Shown: positions 18,065 through 27,790, numbered from the stretch's first letter. The stretch is DNA of 64,000 nucleotides from Lelliottia amnigena (GCA_900635465.1 LR134135.1:1798001-1862000), one strand, 5' to 3'. Program-made: numbers and translations. The notes: generated by a model not told the origin, from the letters alone.

Positions 18065-18343
18065 TTAAATATCATCCATTGTGTAACCCACAACGATTTC
18101 CAGCGTTTTGCGAATCACGTCGGCGCGAACGACATCGCTCGTCGACTCCAGCGCATGAATGAGCCAAAGAATGATCGCTTTGTTGGAGACATATCCATCG
18201 TTTACCAGCACATCACGCACCGCAGCGTTAAAAACAGCGGACTCATCCGCAAACCGATCGCCTGCGTTACGAAAATATTCTGATACTGCGCTATCGAAGT
18301 TTACTGTATTAAATTCGGGTTGAACCTGAATATTCTGTCTCAT
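18065..18343 (-). CDS. ariR: AriR/YmgB-family biofilm and acid-resistance regulator
   Basis: A 92-residue member of the AriR/YmgB family. The C-terminal half, KAIILWLIHALESTSD then VVRADVIRKTLEIVVGYTMDDI, matches the E. coli YmgB dimerisation helices closely. E. coli AriR is a small helical protein that represses biofilm and supports acid resistance, induced through BluR/BluF. Here it is the last gene of the ycgZ-ymgA-ariR operon; ymgC is absent. The GGTGAGAATAA sequence upstream supports the ATG at 18343. Confidence 0.83.
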   Translation of the reverse strand: MRQNIQVQPEFNTVNFDSAVSEYFRNAGDRFADESAVFNAAVRDVLVNDGYVSNKAIILWLIHALESTSDVVRADVIRKTLEIVVGYTMDDI

Positions 18344-18379
18344 TTATTCTCACCGTGATGGTTAAGTGGCGGTTGGCAG

Positions 18380-18700
18380 TCAATGTATTTTCTTTGGATC
18401 GGCAGGCTTTCCGTTGCTGAATAAAGGAACAACGTTGTTATTATTCATCCTTTGAGATCCCTCTCGATTCGCTGGGTTTTGCACGGCTCTGTAATGTTTA
18501 AACGCCACATCATTGCCGCTTATCTCTGCAATAACCGCTGCTATGGCTTCCCGCCGCTCAGGATCCTTTTCATGAGCTTTCATATTCCGTAATCTTTGCG
18601 TTAATGCATGCGTATTGATGGGGCCGTTCTCTTTCAAAAGCGAAAGAACGGCTTCACCAATAAGCTCGTCAACTATTTTGTCTACACCACGTCTATTCAT
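18380..18700 (-). CDS. ymgA: YmgA-like two-component connector protein
   Basis: A 106-residue protein whose first 70 residues (ending AIAAVIAEISG) are helical and related in pattern to YmgA and AriR; the remaining tail is low in hydrophobics (NNNNVVPLFSNGKPADPKKIH). Position between ycgZ and ariR on the same strand supports the YmgA call. In E. coli YmgA and YmgB act through the Rcs phosphorelay to raise colanic acid and lower curli. The spacing to ariR is 36 bases, fitting one operon. Identity to YmgA is partial, so the name is by family and synteny. Confidence 0.68.
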   Translation of the reverse strand: MNRRGVDKIVDELIGEAVLSLLKENGPINTHALTQRLRNMKAHEKDPERREAIAAVIAEISGNDVAFKHYRAVQNPANREGSQRMNNNNVVPLFSNGKPADPKKIH

Positions 18701-18808
18701 AACAGCATCTCTAACAGCATTTCCGATCGCCTGGTCTTTGCTAGCCCTCAGCGCTCCTTCGTCCCGTTGACTGACAAACCAGGAAACCTGTTAATTGTTT
18801 TGCGAACT

Positions 18809-19047
18809 TCAGCGATCAAACAGTAATCCGATAAGCGTTTGATAATGTTTCTCTTCTTCCAAATCCGATGCATCTTCAAGACGGCACAGGAGCTTGGCAC
18901 ACAGCGTTTTGCGGTTCAGGCTGCGCCCGTCACGCAGGATTTCGACAACCACCTGCCCGAGCGTCTCCTGCTGGGTAGGTAAGGCGGCCTTGTCAAAGTA
19001 CTGTGCAATGGCAGTGGCGGCATCGGTTGGTATCCGTTCTGGCGCAT
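18809..19047 (-). pseudogene. ycgZ: ycgZ, frameshifted near codon 5
   Basis: No intact frame of normal length exists, but the minus strand encodes a clear YcgZ: after ATG-CGC-CAG-AAC (MRQN; E. coli MHQN) the frame must shift at the GG of 19034-19035 to continue as IPTDAATAIAQYFDK, then TQQETLGQVVVEILRDG and LCAKLLCRLE up to GLLFDR. Adding one base restores 79 residues against 78 in E. coli. AGGATCGAAAC is a good ribosome site for the ATG at 19047. It is the promoter-proximal gene of the BluR-controlled small-protein operon. A missing G (GGG read as GG) is the simplest explanation; a sequencing slip is as likely as a mutation. Confidence 0.8.
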
Positions 19048-19107
19048 GTTTCGATCCTGTAAAAATGAGTAATCAGTAACGTTACAAATAAGGTATACAC
19101 TTTTCCT

Positions 19108-19136
19108 AAATCTGTACATTAAAAATGTACAGATTT
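19108..19136. promoter_or_regulatory. Palindromic operator candidate in the ycgZ-bluF spacer
   Basis: AAATCTGTACAT (19108-19119) and ATGTACAGATTT (19125-19136) form a perfect 12-base inverted repeat with a five-base spacer. It contains two TGTACA cores and lies about 60 bases upstream of ycgZ. By position and by repetition of the core elsewhere in the locus it is a candidate site for the MerR-type repressor BluR. Inference only. Confidence 0.62.
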
Positions 19137-19222
19137 TTCATATTTTTTCATTTTTTGTAACAGGTTTTATATAAATCAATGCTTTACGTTTATCAGGAAT
19201 GCAGGATTATGCAAAGGATATA

Positions 19223-19257
19223 TTGTACAACGTGTATGCCGAAGCAAAGTTGTACAA
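19223..19257. promoter_or_regulatory. Paired TTGTACAA sites upstream of bluF
   Basis: Two copies of the perfect octamer palindrome TTGTACAA lie at 19223-19230 and 19250-19257, their centres 27 bases apart, between the divergent ycgZ operon and bluF. The same octamer recurs twice before bluR. They are candidate BluR operators. Confidence 0.58.
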
Positions 19258-19389
19258 GGCGGAAAAACGGATCAAAAAAACACCTAAATCCTTGAGCTGT
19301 AAATTATTTGTTAAGCAACTAATATGGTATAACAAGCGATATTCACACCATTTGCATGTGTGACTCACTCAAAAACACCCTGGAAAATC

Positions 19390-20611
19390 ATGCTCACAAC
19401 CATTATTTACCGCAGCCATATCTGCGCGGACGTTCCAGTTAAATCTCTGGAAAAGATGGTAGAGGCTGCCGCGGATAAGAACCGGCACTCTGACGTCACA
19501 GGGATTTTATTATTCAACGGAATGCACTTTTTCCAGCTGCTGGAAGGGCCAGAAGAGAGCGTCAGGCGTATCTACGAGCATATTTGCCAGGACACCCGGC
19601 ACTACAATCTGGTGGAGTTGCTCTATGACTACGGTCCATCAAGACGATTTGGCCATGTAGGAATGGAACTCTTTGATCTGAGGCGCTATGACAGGGAAGA
19701 AGTGCTTCAGCAGGTGTTGAATAAAGGGACAACGCGCTATCAGCTGACGTACAACGATCGTGCGCTACAGTTCTTTCGAACCTTTGTTGAAGCCACTGAA
19801 AAAGAAAACTATTTCGAGATTCCGCCGGGCGATTCGTGGGATTTTTATCCCCGAAGAGGATGCGTTTTCACGCCAGCCTCAAGTGATCGCCAAAGGGGCA
19901 GACTGTAGCTTTGCGTTTCAGCCTATTGTTGACCCGTTGACTCAACAAGTTGTCTCCTGGGAAGCGCTGCTGCGTACGCCGTCTGGCGAGTCACCGGTCA
20001 CTTATTTTGCGTCGCTGACCGGGAATGCGATTTACGAATCTGATCTGAAAAGCAAACAGGTGGCGCTGTCGATGGCGAGTGCGCTGGGCCTTGAAGGCCA
20101 GACGTTATCCCTGAATCTGCTGCCGATGACGCTGGTCAATGTGCCTGATGCCGTCGATTTCCTGCTGAAAGAAATTGCTGCCAATGGTCTGGTGCCTGAG
20201 CAAATCATTATCGAATTCACCGAAAGTGAAGTGATTTCGCGGCTCACCGAATTCAAAGTGGCGGTCCGACAGCTCAAGAGCGCCGGCATCAGCGTGGCGA
20301 TCGATCACTTTGGAGCTGGTTTTGCGGGCTTGCTGCTGCTGGCGCAATTCCAGCCAGATCGTATCAAGATCAACCGCGAACTGGTTGCGGATGTGCATAA
20401 AAGCGGCCCGCGCCAGGCGATTGTCCAGGCCATCATCAAATGCTGCGCCTCACTGGAAATCCAGTTTTGCGCCGTGGGCGTTGAAAAAGCGGAAGAGTGG
20501 ATGTGGCTTGAATCGGCTGGCATTTCTGAGTTTCAGGGGCATCTTTTTGCCAGCCCAAAACTGGGAGGCATTCCGCCGATTGCCTGGCCTGAAAAGAAAG
20601 TCGATTTCTAA
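19390..20611 (+). pseudogene. bluF: bluF (BLUF-EAL blue-light antirepressor), frameshifted
   Basis: Two overlapping frames together encode BluF. The first (from ATG 19390) gives the BLUF flavin domain MLTTIIYRSHI...FFQLLEGPEE and runs to EIPPGDSW; the second continues IFIPEEDAF, then FAFQPIVDPL and the EAL domain to IAWPEKKVDF. The switch is at GGG 19838-19840: removing one G gives SWIFIP, matching E. coli SWLFIA, and a 406-residue protein. The EAL domain retains an EALLR sequence but has DHFGAGFAG in place of DDFG, fitting the E. coli protein that binds BluR rather than hydrolysing c-di-GMP. As given, only the BLUF part would be made. Confidence 0.85.
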
Positions 20612-20654
20612 CGTTGCCGTAAATCTCCCTCATGCTAAGCGATACATATCGTAA

Positions 20655-20749
20655 AGATTGTACAACAATGCATAAACCTAATCCGGGTTTGTAAGACTAA
20701 TACTTGCTGTCATCCGGGTTCTTAGTTATACATTTCGTTTGTACAATCT
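20655..20749. promoter_or_regulatory. Inverted TTGTACAA pair between bluF and bluR
   Basis: AGATTGTACAA (20655-20665) and TTGTACAATCT (20739-20749) are exact reverse complements 73 bases apart, lying in the spacer before bluR. They repeat the TTGTACAA octamer found before bluF. Autoregulation of bluR by BluR, perhaps with looping, is a reasonable inference. Confidence 0.55.
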
Positions 20750-20799
20750 GATAAGGTTAGTTAGTTTTTAGTATGGAAGTATTGAGCGTGAGGGAGCTA

Positions 20800-21537
20800 A
20801 TGGCCTATTACAGTATCGGCGAAGTCGCCGAACGATGCGGAATCAACCCAGTTACGCTGCGTGCATGGCAGCGTCGCTACGGTTTGTTGAAACCGCAGCG
20901 CAGCGAAGGCGGCCATCGCCAGTTCGATGAAGAAGACATTCTGCGCATCGAAGAAATTAAACGTCTTATGAAGAGCGGCGTTTCGGTGGGCAAGGTGAAA
21001 GCCCTTTTGGGCACGCAGGAACTGGTCACGGAGAGTAGCTGGACGGCATATCAGGAAGAGATGATGCTGGTCTTGCGCTACGCCAGCCCGGCAAAACTGC
21101 GCGCCAAACTTGCTGACTTCCGCCGTGAACATTCCGTTGAAGCCCTCATCGATCATATTCTTGTCCCGGTCCGCCAACGCATGAGTCTCGATCAAAACAC
21201 GGTTCGCCATATGGCAAGTCTGCTAGACGGTGTGCTCATTGAGGTTGCGGCGGCTTCTCTGGTGGAGTCGCGCAAAAAACCAGGAAAAGACGCGCTGTTA
21301 ATGGGATGGGAGTGCGAAGACCGCACGCGCTTGTGGCTTGAAGCTGCCCGGCTTTCCCATAAAGGCTGGCATATTGACGTGTTAGCAGAGCCGATCGATT
21401 CCCCACGCCCGGAGCTTTTCCCGGGGCAAAAAATCTTTGTCTGGACGGGTAAAACCGCTACACCACGTCAGCAGGAACAGCTGGATCACTGGCGAGAGCA
21501 GGGGTTTGCGGTGTCGTTCCACGAAGCGGGATTGTAA
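20800..21537 (+). CDS. bluR: MerR-family repressor BluR
   Basis: A 245-residue MerR-type regulator: N-terminal winged helix [25 protein letters not shown] with GGHRQF, and a C-terminal domain related to cobalamin-binding regions but lacking the B12 motif. It closely matches E. coli BluR (YcgE), which represses the ycgZ-ymgAB operon until BluF, excited by blue light at low temperature, binds it. Start: ATG 20800 has GAGGGAG five bases upstream and matches BluR; an in-frame ATG at 20773 would add nine residues. The gene is intact, unlike bluF. Confidence 0.9.
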   Translation: MAYYSIGEVAERCGINPVTLRAWQRRYGLLKPQRSEGGHRQFDEEDILRIEEIKRLMKSGVSVGKVKALLGTQELVTESSWTAYQEEMMLVLRYASPAKLRAKLADFRREHSVEALIDHILVPVRQRMSLDQNTVRHMASLLDGVLIEVAAASLVESRKKPGKDALLMGWECEDRTRLWLEAARLSHKGWHIDVLAEPIDSPRPELFPGQKIFVWTGKTATPRQQEQLDHWREQGFAVSFHEAGL

Positions 21538-21557
21538 AAAAGGCCCTTGCGGGCCAG
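21534..21557 (-). terminator. Terminator of the DUF883-type gene (and bluR end)
   Basis: On the minus strand GGCCC-GCAA-GGGCC is followed by TTTTTT, directly after the stop at 21568. It overlaps the bluR stop codon on the plus strand. Confidence 0.82.
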
Positions 21558-21567
21558 AGTGAAGGTA

Positions 21568-21840
21568 TTATTTACGACCCATCAACAGGCCAATAATCAG
21601 GCCAATGGCACCTGCGGCCATCAATCCGGTTAGCGGATTATCACGCACTCTTTCAGACACATCATCTGCCACATCCGACGCTTTGGCGGCATATTTTCGT
21701 GCTGCGCCTTTAAGCTGATGTTTCGGAGAGTCAACCGCAGCGCCAAACTGGGATTGCGCTTCTCCAGCAAGTTCGTCAGCTTTGTTAAAGGCTTTATTCG
21801 CCAGGCGATCGGCTTCATTCTCAAAATCATGTGATGACAT
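21568..21840 (-). CDS. ElaB/YqjD/DUF883-type membrane-anchored protein
   Basis: A 90-residue protein with a long charged, alanine-rich helical N-terminal part (EADRLANKAFNKADEL...), and a single C-terminal hydrophobic anchor DNPLTGLMAAGAIGLIIGLL ending MGRK, with regularly spaced glycines. This is the layout of the ElaB/YqjD/YgaM family, inner-membrane proteins that bind stationary-phase ribosomes in E. coli. AAGGAGATTACT precedes the ATG. Which paralogue it equals is unclear, and K-12 has no such gene here. It is a single gene convergent with bluR. Confidence 0.75.
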   Translation of the reverse strand: MSSHDFENEADRLANKAFNKADELAGEAQSQFGAAVDSPKHQLKGAARKYAAKASDVADDVSERVRDNPLTGLMAAGAIGLIIGLLMGRK

Positions 21841-22121
21841 AGTAATCTCCTTTTGGTGTCTCCTAAAGTCTAGCGCCTGACGGCCAAATCGCTCGCTCGA
21901 CGCGCCATTTTCACCCTGTTTCAGTATTTTCCTGGAAATTCTGCTCTGTCTATTTTAAAAATAGGTATTGTCTATGCATCTTTAACAGGGTAACCCGTTG
22001 CAGCGATTAGCTTTTTCTAATCCATTATTTATCAATATATTGCATTATTTTATCCAACGCTCCTGCCAGCCGTGGCAGGGTCTATGCTTAAGTAAAGTAG
22101 CCAAAAAGGGCGATTAAGCCG

Positions 22122-22147
22122 AAAGCCCCTGCTGTCAGGGGGTTGAA
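22122..22147 (+). promoter_or_regulatory. IscR type 2-like site at the suf promoter
   Basis: This 26-base site, from AAAGCCCCTG through GGGGGTTGAA, agrees with both half-sites of the IscR type 2 consensus (AWARCCCYTS ... KKKTKWA), with mismatches only in the central bases. Apo-IscR activates suf in E. coli under iron limitation or oxidative stress. It lies just upstream of the Fur box, as expected for a promoter where the two compete. Confidence 0.65.
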
Positions 22148-22165
22148 GTGATAATCGTTATCACT
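22147..22165 (+). promoter_or_regulatory. Fur box at the suf promoter
   Basis: AGTGATAATCGTTATCACT is a near-perfect palindrome with the GATAATnnTTATC architecture of Fur sites, 46-64 bases before the sufA ATG. The 370-base spacer upstream (21841-22121) shows no other recognisable element. Confidence 0.82.
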
Positions 22166-22210
22166 AACATGGTGTTATGCCCGTAGTGGCTCAATAGACG
22201 AGGTGGACCT

Positions 22211-22579
22211 ATGGAACTGCATTCAGAAACCTTTAACCCTGCTGATTTCGCCTGGCGTGGATTGACTCTCACGCCGACTGCGGCGGCGCAGATTCACGAA
22301 TTAATCGATAAAAAACCGGAAATAGTGGGTTTGCGTTTAGGCGTGAAACAGACTGGCTGTGCGGGCTTTGGCTACGTGCTGGATACGGTCACCGAGCCTG
22401 AGAAAGACGATCTGGTCTTTGAAACGGACGGCGCGAAGCTGTTTGTTGCCCTCCAGGCCATGCCGTTTATCGACGGAACAGAAGTCGATTTCGTGCGCGA
22501 AGGTTTAAACCAGTTATTCAAATTTAATAACCCGAAAGCCCAGAACGAATGCGGCTGCGGCGAAAGCTTTGGGGTATAG
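22211..22579 (+). CDS. sufA: A-type Fe-S carrier SufA
   Basis: A 122-residue A-type carrier protein that receives Fe-S clusters from SufBCD and passes them to targets. The three cluster-binding cysteines are in QTGCAGFGY and the C-terminal [22 protein letters not shown] before the ATG is the ribosome site. It heads the six-gene sufABCDSE operon; the gap to sufB is eight bases. Confidence 0.96.
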   Translation: MELHSETFNPADFAWRGLTLTPTAAAQIHELIDKKPEIVGLRLGVKQTGCAGFGYVLDTVTEPEKDDLVFETDGAKLFVALQAMPFIDGTEVDFVREGLNQLFKFNNPKAQNECGCGESFGV

Positions 22580-22587
22580 GCGGTACT

Positions 22588-24075
22588 ATGTCTCGTAATA
22601 CTGAAGCAACAGACGATGTCAACACCTGGAGCGGCGGGCACCTCAATTACAAAGAGGGGTTCTTCACCCAGCTACAAACTGATGAGCTCGCAAAAGGCAT
22701 TAACGAAGATGTCGTGCGGGCAATCTCGGCAAAGCGTAACGAGCCAGAATGGATGCTCGAATTTCGCCTGAGCGCATTTCGCGCATGGCTGGAGATGGAA
22801 GAGCCGCACTGGCTGAAGGCGCACTATAAACATCTTAACTATCAGGATTACAGCTATTATTCCGCGCCGTCTTGCGGTAGCTGTGACGATACCTGTGCCT
22901 CACAGCCTGGCGCTGTGCAGCAGACCGGGGAAAATAGTTATCTGAGTAAAGAGGTGGAAGAGGCGTTTGAACAGCTCGGCGTGCCGGTCCGTGAAGGACG
23001 CGAAGTGGCGGTCGATGCCATATTTGACTCCGTTTCCGTCGCCACGACCTATCGCGGCAAGCTGGCGGAGCAGGGCATTATCTTCTGTTCATTCGGCGAA
23101 GCGATCCACGATCATCCGGATCTGGTGAAAAAGTACATCGGCACCGTTGTGCCGAGTAACGATAATTTCTTTGCCGCACTCAATGCCGCTGTGGCCTCTG
23201 ACGGGACCTTTATTTACATTCCGAAAGGCGTGCGTTGCCCGATGGAACTGTCGACCTATTTCCGTATCAACGCCGAAAAAACCGGACAGTTCGAGCGCAC
23301 CATTCTGGTGGCCGACGAAGGCAGCTACGTCAGTTATATCGAAGGGTGTTCTGCGCCCGTGCGCGACAGCTACCAGCTGCACGCAGCGGTGGTGGAAGTG
23401 ATTATCCATAAAGATGCGGAAGTAAAATATTCCACCGTGCAGAACTGGTTCCCGGGCGATGGCAATACGGGCGGGATTTTGAATTTCGTCACCAAACGCG
23501 CGTTGTGCGAAGGTGAAAATAGCAAGATGTCCTGGACGCAATCGGAAACCGGCTCAGCCATCACCTGGAAATACCCGAGCTGCATTTTGCGCGGGGATAA
23601 CTCCATCGGTGAGTTCTACTCCGTAGCGCTGACCAGCGGGCATCAGCAGGCCGATACCGGCACCAAGATGATTCACATCGGTAAAAACACCAAATCGACA
23701 ATTATTTCGAAAGGGATCTCCGCCGGACACAGCCAGAACAGCTATCGCGGCCTGGTGAAAATCATGCCGACGGCCACCAACGCACGCAACTTTACCCAAT
23801 GCGACTCGATGCTGATTGGCACCGACTGCGGCGCGCACACCTTCCCGTATGTGGAGTGCCGTAACAATACGGCTCAGCTTGAACATGAAGCCACCACTTC
23901 GCGCATCGGTGAAGATCAGCTGTTTTACTGTCTGCAGCGCGGGATCAGCGAAGAAGATGCCATTTCGATGATTGTGAACGGCTTCTGTAAAGACGTGTTC
24001 TCTGAACTGCCGCTGGAGTTCGCCGTTGAAGCACAAAAACTGTTGGCAATTAGCCTCGAACACAGCGTCGGTTAA
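22588..24075 (+). CDS. sufB: Fe-S cluster scaffold SufB
   Basis: A 495-residue SufB, the scaffold subunit of the SufBC2D complex where clusters are built. The C-terminal beta-helix contains the functional region [22 protein letters not shown], and a Cys-rich stretch [11 protein letters not shown] lies near residue 100. Start: ATG at 22588 ([11 protein letters not shown]) equals the E. coli start; the open frame extending to 22549 overlaps sufA. Confidence 0.96.
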   Translation: MSRNTEATDDVNTWSGGHLNYKEGFFTQLQTDELAKGINEDVVRAISAKRNEPEWMLEFRLSAFRAWLEMEEPHWLKAHYKHLNYQDYSYYSAPSCGSCDDTCASQPGAVQQTGENSYLSKEVEEAFEQLGVPVREGREVAVDAIFDSVSVATTYRGKLAEQGIIFCSFGEAIHDHPDLVKKYIGTVVPSNDNFFAALNAAVASDGTFIYIPKGVRCPMELSTYFRINAEKTGQFERTILVADEGSYVSYIEGCSAPVRDSYQLHAAVVEVIIHKDAEVKYSTVQNWFPGDGNTGGILNFVTKRALCEGENSKMSWTQSETGSAITWKYPSCILRGDNSIGEFYSVALTSGHQQADTGTKMIHIGKNTKSTIISKGISAGHSQNSYRGLVKIMPTATNARNFTQCDSMLIGTDCGAHTFPYVECRNNTAQLEHEATTSRIGEDQLFYCLQRGISEEDAISMIVNGFCKDVFSELPLEFAVEAQKLLAISLEHSVG

Positions 24076-24091
24076 GGATTAAGGAAAGCAC

Positions 24092-24838
24092 ATGTTAAGC
24101 ATTAAAGATTTACAGGTCAGTGTGGAAGATAAAGCGATCCTGCGCGGGCTGAACATCGAGGTTCGTCCGGGCGAAGTGCACGCCATTATGGGCCCGAATG
24201 GCTCCGGTAAAAGCACGCTGTCGGCTACGCTTGCCGGACGTGAAGACTATGAAGTCGTCGGCGGAACGGTTGAATTCAAAGGCAAAGATTTGCTGGAACT
24301 GTCACCGGAAGACCGCGCGGGCGAAGGCATTTTCATGGCTTTCCAGTACCCGGTCGAAATCCCGGGCGTCAGCAACCAGTTCTTCCTGCAAACGTCTCTG
24401 AATGCGGTGCGGAAATACCGCGGTGAAGAAGAACTGGATCGTTTTGATTTTCAGGATCTGATGGAAGAGAAGATCAAACTGCTGAAAATGCCGGAAGATT
24501 TGCTGACCCGTTCGGTGAACGTGGGGTTCTCCGGCGGTGAGAAAAAGCGTAACGATATTCTGCAGATGGCGGTGCTTGAACCTGAGCTGTGCATTCTGGA
24601 TGAAACCGACTCCGGGCTGGACATTGATGCGCTCAAAATTGTCGCTGACGGCGTGAACTCCCTGCGTGACGGCAAACGTTCTTTCATTATCGTCACCCAC
24701 TACCAGCGCATTCTGGACTATATCAAACCGGATCACGTCCACGTGCTGTACCAGGGCCGTATTGTGAAATCGGGTGATTTTACGCTGGTCAAACAACTGG
24801 AGGAGCAGGGCTATGGCTGGCTTACCGAACAGCAGTAA
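24092..24838 (+). CDS. sufC: Suf ATPase SufC
   Basis: A 248-residue ABC-type ATPase with Walker A GPNGSGKST, signature SGGEKKR, Walker B CILDETDSGLD and the switch His in IVTHYQR. It is a cytosolic partner of SufB and SufD, not a transporter. It starts 16 bases after sufB, and its end overlaps sufD by 26 bases, so translation is coupled. Confidence 0.96.
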   Translation: MLSIKDLQVSVEDKAILRGLNIEVRPGEVHAIMGPNGSGKSTLSATLAGREDYEVVGGTVEFKGKDLLELSPEDRAGEGIFMAFQYPVEIPGVSNQFFLQTSLNAVRKYRGEEELDRFDFQDLMEEKIKLLKMPEDLLTRSVNVGFSGGEKKRNDILQMAVLEPELCILDETDSGLDIDALKIVADGVNSLRDGKRSFIIVTHYQRILDYIKPDHVHVLYQGRIVKSGDFTLVKQLEEQGYGWLTEQQ

Positions 24839-26084
24839 CGCGCTGCAGCAGTGGCATCGCCTGTTTGAAGCGCAGGGCAAAACGCGTTCGGAATACGCGC
24901 AGCAGCATCTGCAACACATGCTGCGACTGGGCCTGCCGACGCGTAAGCATGAGAACTGGAAATACACCCCGCTGGACGGCTTGCTGAACAGCCAGTTTGT
25001 GACGCGGCTGGCGGACGTTAGCCCGGCTCAGCGCGATGCGCTGGCGCTGAATATTGACGCCGTGCGCCTGGTGTTTGTCGACGGGTGCTATAACCCGTCA
25101 CTTAGCGATAGCACCGAAGGCAGCGGTTTTGACGTTGAGATTAACGACAATCGTCAGGCCTTGCCCGCACCAGTGCAGCCGGACGTGTTTCTGCATCTGA
25201 CCGAAAGCCTTTCTCCGAGCGTGACGCACATTCGCGTTAAGCGTAATCAGCGTCCGGCAAAACCGTTGCTGCTGCTGCATATCACGCAGGGTCTTGAGGG
25301 CGACGAGGTCAACACCGCGCATTATCGTCACCATGTTGAATTGGCCGAAGGGGCCGATGCGACCATTCTTGAGCATTACGTCAGCCTGAACGAGACTGCG
25401 CATTTCACCGGCGCGCGGGTGACGATGAACGTCGCGGCGAATGCGCAACTGCATCACATCAAGCTGGCGTTCGAAAACCCGTCTTGTCACCATTTTGCCC
25501 ATAACGATCTCTTTATGGCAGCCGATGCGGCGGCGTATAGCCACAGTTTCCTGCTCGGCGGTTCGGTGCTGCGCCACAACACCAGTACCCAGCTCAACGG
25601 CGAAAATACCACACTGCGCATTAACAGCCTCGCGATGCCGGTGAAATCTGAAGTGTGCGATACGCGCACCTGGGTTGAGCATAATAAGGGCTACTGCAAT
25701 AGCCGCCAGATGCACAAAATTATCGTCAACGATAAGGGTCGTGCGGTATTTAACGGCATGATCAATGTTGCGCAACACGCTATCAAAACTGACGGCCAGA
25801 TGACCAACAACAATTTGCTGCTGGGGCGTTTGTCTGAGGTGGATACCAAGCCGCAGCTGGAAATTTACGCCGATGACGTGAAGTGCAGCCATGGCGCGAC
25901 GGTCGGTCGTATCGACGACGAACAGATGTTCTATCTCCGTTCGCGTGGGATTGACAAACAGGCCGCGCAGAAAATGATCATCTACGCGTTTGCTGCGGAA
26001 CTGACGGAAGCACTCGGCGACGAAGTACTCAAACAGCAGGTGCTGGCACGCATTGGTCAGCGTTTGCCTGGAGGCAAAGCATGA
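24813..26084 (+). CDS. sufD: Suf scaffold subunit SufD
   Basis: A 423-residue SufD, structural paralogue of SufB completing SufBC2D and needed for iron entry. The conserved C-terminal core [22 protein letters not shown] contains the His and Cys used by the complex. ATG 24813 (MAGLPNSS) gives the E. coli length; an upstream in-frame start at 24774 falls deep in sufC. The stop overlaps the sufS start (ATGA). Confidence 0.95.
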   Translation: MAGLPNSSNALQQWHRLFEAQGKTRSEYAQQHLQHMLRLGLPTRKHENWKYTPLDGLLNSQFVTRLADVSPAQRDALALNIDAVRLVFVDGCYNPSLSDSTEGSGFDVEINDNRQALPAPVQPDVFLHLTESLSPSVTHIRVKRNQRPAKPLLLLHITQGLEGDEVNTAHYRHHVELAEGADATILEHYVSLNETAHFTGARVTMNVAANAQLHHIKLAFENPSCHHFAHNDLFMAADAAAYSHSFLLGGSVLRHNTSTQLNGENTTLRINSLAMPVKSEVCDTRTWVEHNKGYCNSRQMHKIIVNDKGRAVFNGMINVAQHAIKTDGQMTNNNLLLGRLSEVDTKPQLEIYADDVKCSHGATVGRIDDEQMFYLRSRGIDKQAAQKMIIYAFAAELTEALGDEVLKQQVLARIGQRLPGGKA

Positions 26085-27301
26085 GTTTCCCGGTAGAGAA
26101 AGTGCGGGCGGATTTCCCTGTCCTGACCCGTGAAGTCAACGGTTTGCCGCTTGCCTATCTCGACAGCGCAGCCAGTGCGCAAAAGCCGAATCAGGTGATT
26201 GACGCCGAGATGGAATTTTACCGCCACGGCTATGCGGCCGTGCATCGCGGGATCCATACCCTGAGCGCAGAAGCCACGCAGCGTATGGAAACTGTCCGCA
26301 CGCAGGTGGCAACATTCCTGAATGCCCGTTCGCCGGAAGAGCTGGTGTTTGTACGCGGCACGACAGAAGGGATTAACCTGGTCGCCAATAGCTGGGGCAA
26401 TGCCCAAGTGCAGGCGGGCGATAATATTGTGATCACCCAGATGGAGCACCACGCCAATATCGTGCCGTGGCAGATGCTCTGCGAGCGTGTAGGTGCGCAG
26501 CTGCGCGTCATCCCACTCAATGTGGACGGCACGTTGCAGCTGGAGCAGCTCGACGCGCTGCTCGATGCGCGTACGCGACTGGTGGCGATTACGCAGATCT
26601 CTAACGTGCTGGGCACGGAGAATCCGGTCGCTGAAATCATTGCGAAAGCGCATCAGGCTGGCGCAAAAGTGCTGGTGGATGGCGCGCAGGCCGTTATGCA
26701 TCACACCGTTGACGTGCAGGCGCTGGACTGTGATTTTTACGTGTTTTCCGGCCACAAACTCTACGGCCCTACCGGTATCGGCATGCTGTATGTGAAAGAC
26801 GCTATTTTGCAGGCGATGCCGCCGTGGGAAGGGGGCGGATCGATGATCGCGACCGTCAGCCTGACGCAGGGGACGACGTACGCCAAAGCCCCGTGGCGGT
26901 TTGAAGCGGGTACGCCGAATACCGGCGGGATCATTGGGCTGGGTGCGGCAATCGGCTACGTTTCGACGATCGGGCTGGATGCTATCGCAGAGTATGAAGC
27001 GTCTCTGATGCGCTATGCGCTCGCGGAACTGGCCAGCGTGCCGGATCTGACCCTGTATGGTCCTGACTCGCGTAAAGGCGTTATTGCCTTTAATCTGGGC
27101 AAACATCATGCCTACGATGTGGGCAGTTTCCTGGATAACTATGGCGTGGCGGTCCGCACGGGTCACCACTGCGCAATGCCGCTGATGGCGTTTTACCAGG
27201 TGCCGGCAATGTGCCGCGCGTCGCTGGTGATGTATAACACGACGGAAGAGGTCGACAGGCTGGTGACGGGGCTGAAACGCATCCATCACCTCCTGGGATA
27301 A
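26081..27301 (+). CDS. sufS: Cysteine desulfurase SufS
   Basis: A 406-residue PLP-dependent group II cysteine desulfurase that takes sulfur from cysteine and hands it as persulfide to SufE. The PLP lysine is in [11 protein letters not shown] (about residue 226) and the catalytic Cys in [10 protein letters not shown] (about residue 364). Translationally coupled to sufD through ATGA. Confidence 0.96.
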   Translation: MSFPVEKVRADFPVLTREVNGLPLAYLDSAASAQKPNQVIDAEMEFYRHGYAAVHRGIHTLSAEATQRMETVRTQVATFLNARSPEELVFVRGTTEGINLVANSWGNAQVQAGDNIVITQMEHHANIVPWQMLCERVGAQLRVIPLNVDGTLQLEQLDALLDARTRLVAITQISNVLGTENPVAEIIAKAHQAGAKVLVDGAQAVMHHTVDVQALDCDFYVFSGHKLYGPTGIGMLYVKDAILQAMPPWEGGGSMIATVSLTQGTTYAKAPWRFEAGTPNTGGIIGLGAAIGYVSTIGLDAIAEYEASLMRYALAELASVPDLTLYGPDSRKGVIAFNLGKHHAYDVGSFLDNYGVAVRTGHHCAMPLMAFYQVPAMCRASLVMYNTTEEVDRLVTGLKRIHHLLG

Positions 27302-27315
27302 GAGAGAGGCAAGAG

Positions 27316-27732
27316 ATGGCCGCGTTGCCGGACAGAGATAAACTGTTGCGTAACTTTACCCGTTGCGCCAACTGGGAAGAAAAGTACTTGTACATCATTG
27401 AGCTGGGGCAGCGACTGCCGGTTCTCTGCGAAGAGGCACATAGCCCGGAGAATATTATTCAGGGCTGCCAGAGTCAGGTGTGGATTGTGATGCGCCAGAA
27501 CGATGATGGCGTGATTGAGTTGCAGGGCGATAGCGATGCGGCGATTGTCAAAGGGCTGGTGGCCGTCGTTTTCATTCTGTATCACCAGATGTCCGCGCAG
27601 GATATTGTCGCCTTTGACATTCGCCCGTGGTTCGAAAAAATGGCGCTGGCACAGCATTTAACCCCTTCCCGATCTCAGGGGCTGGAAGCGATGATCCGCG
27701 CAATCCGCTCCAAAGCCGCCAACATTAGCTAA
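27316..27732 (+). CDS. sufE: Sulfur acceptor SufE
   Basis: A 138-residue SufE that activates SufS and relays persulfide to SufB. The acceptor Cys lies in [11 protein letters not shown] (about residue 51). It is the last suf gene, 14 bases after sufS with GAGAGAGGCAAG upstream; a terminator follows. Confidence 0.96.
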   Translation: MAALPDRDKLLRNFTRCANWEEKYLYIIELGQRLPVLCEEAHSPENIIQGCQSQVWIVMRQNDDGVIELQGDSDAAIVKGLVAVVFILYHQMSAQDIVAFDIRPWFEKMALAQHLTPSRSQGLEAMIRAIRSKAANIS

Positions 27733-27758
27733 ACTAACAAAACAGCATTCATTCATGT

Positions 27759-27790
27759 TTCGCGAGGTGGTTCCCATCTCGCGGGTTTTT
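27759..27790 (+). terminator. suf operon terminator
   Basis: CGCGAG and CTCGCG arms with an 11-base loop, then GGTTTTT, 28 bases after the sufE stop. Confidence 0.82.

Noticed and set aside
26057..27289. 410-codon open frame opposite sufS
   Set aside because: It is an antisense artefact of GC-biased third positions; sufS on the other strand is unmistakable.
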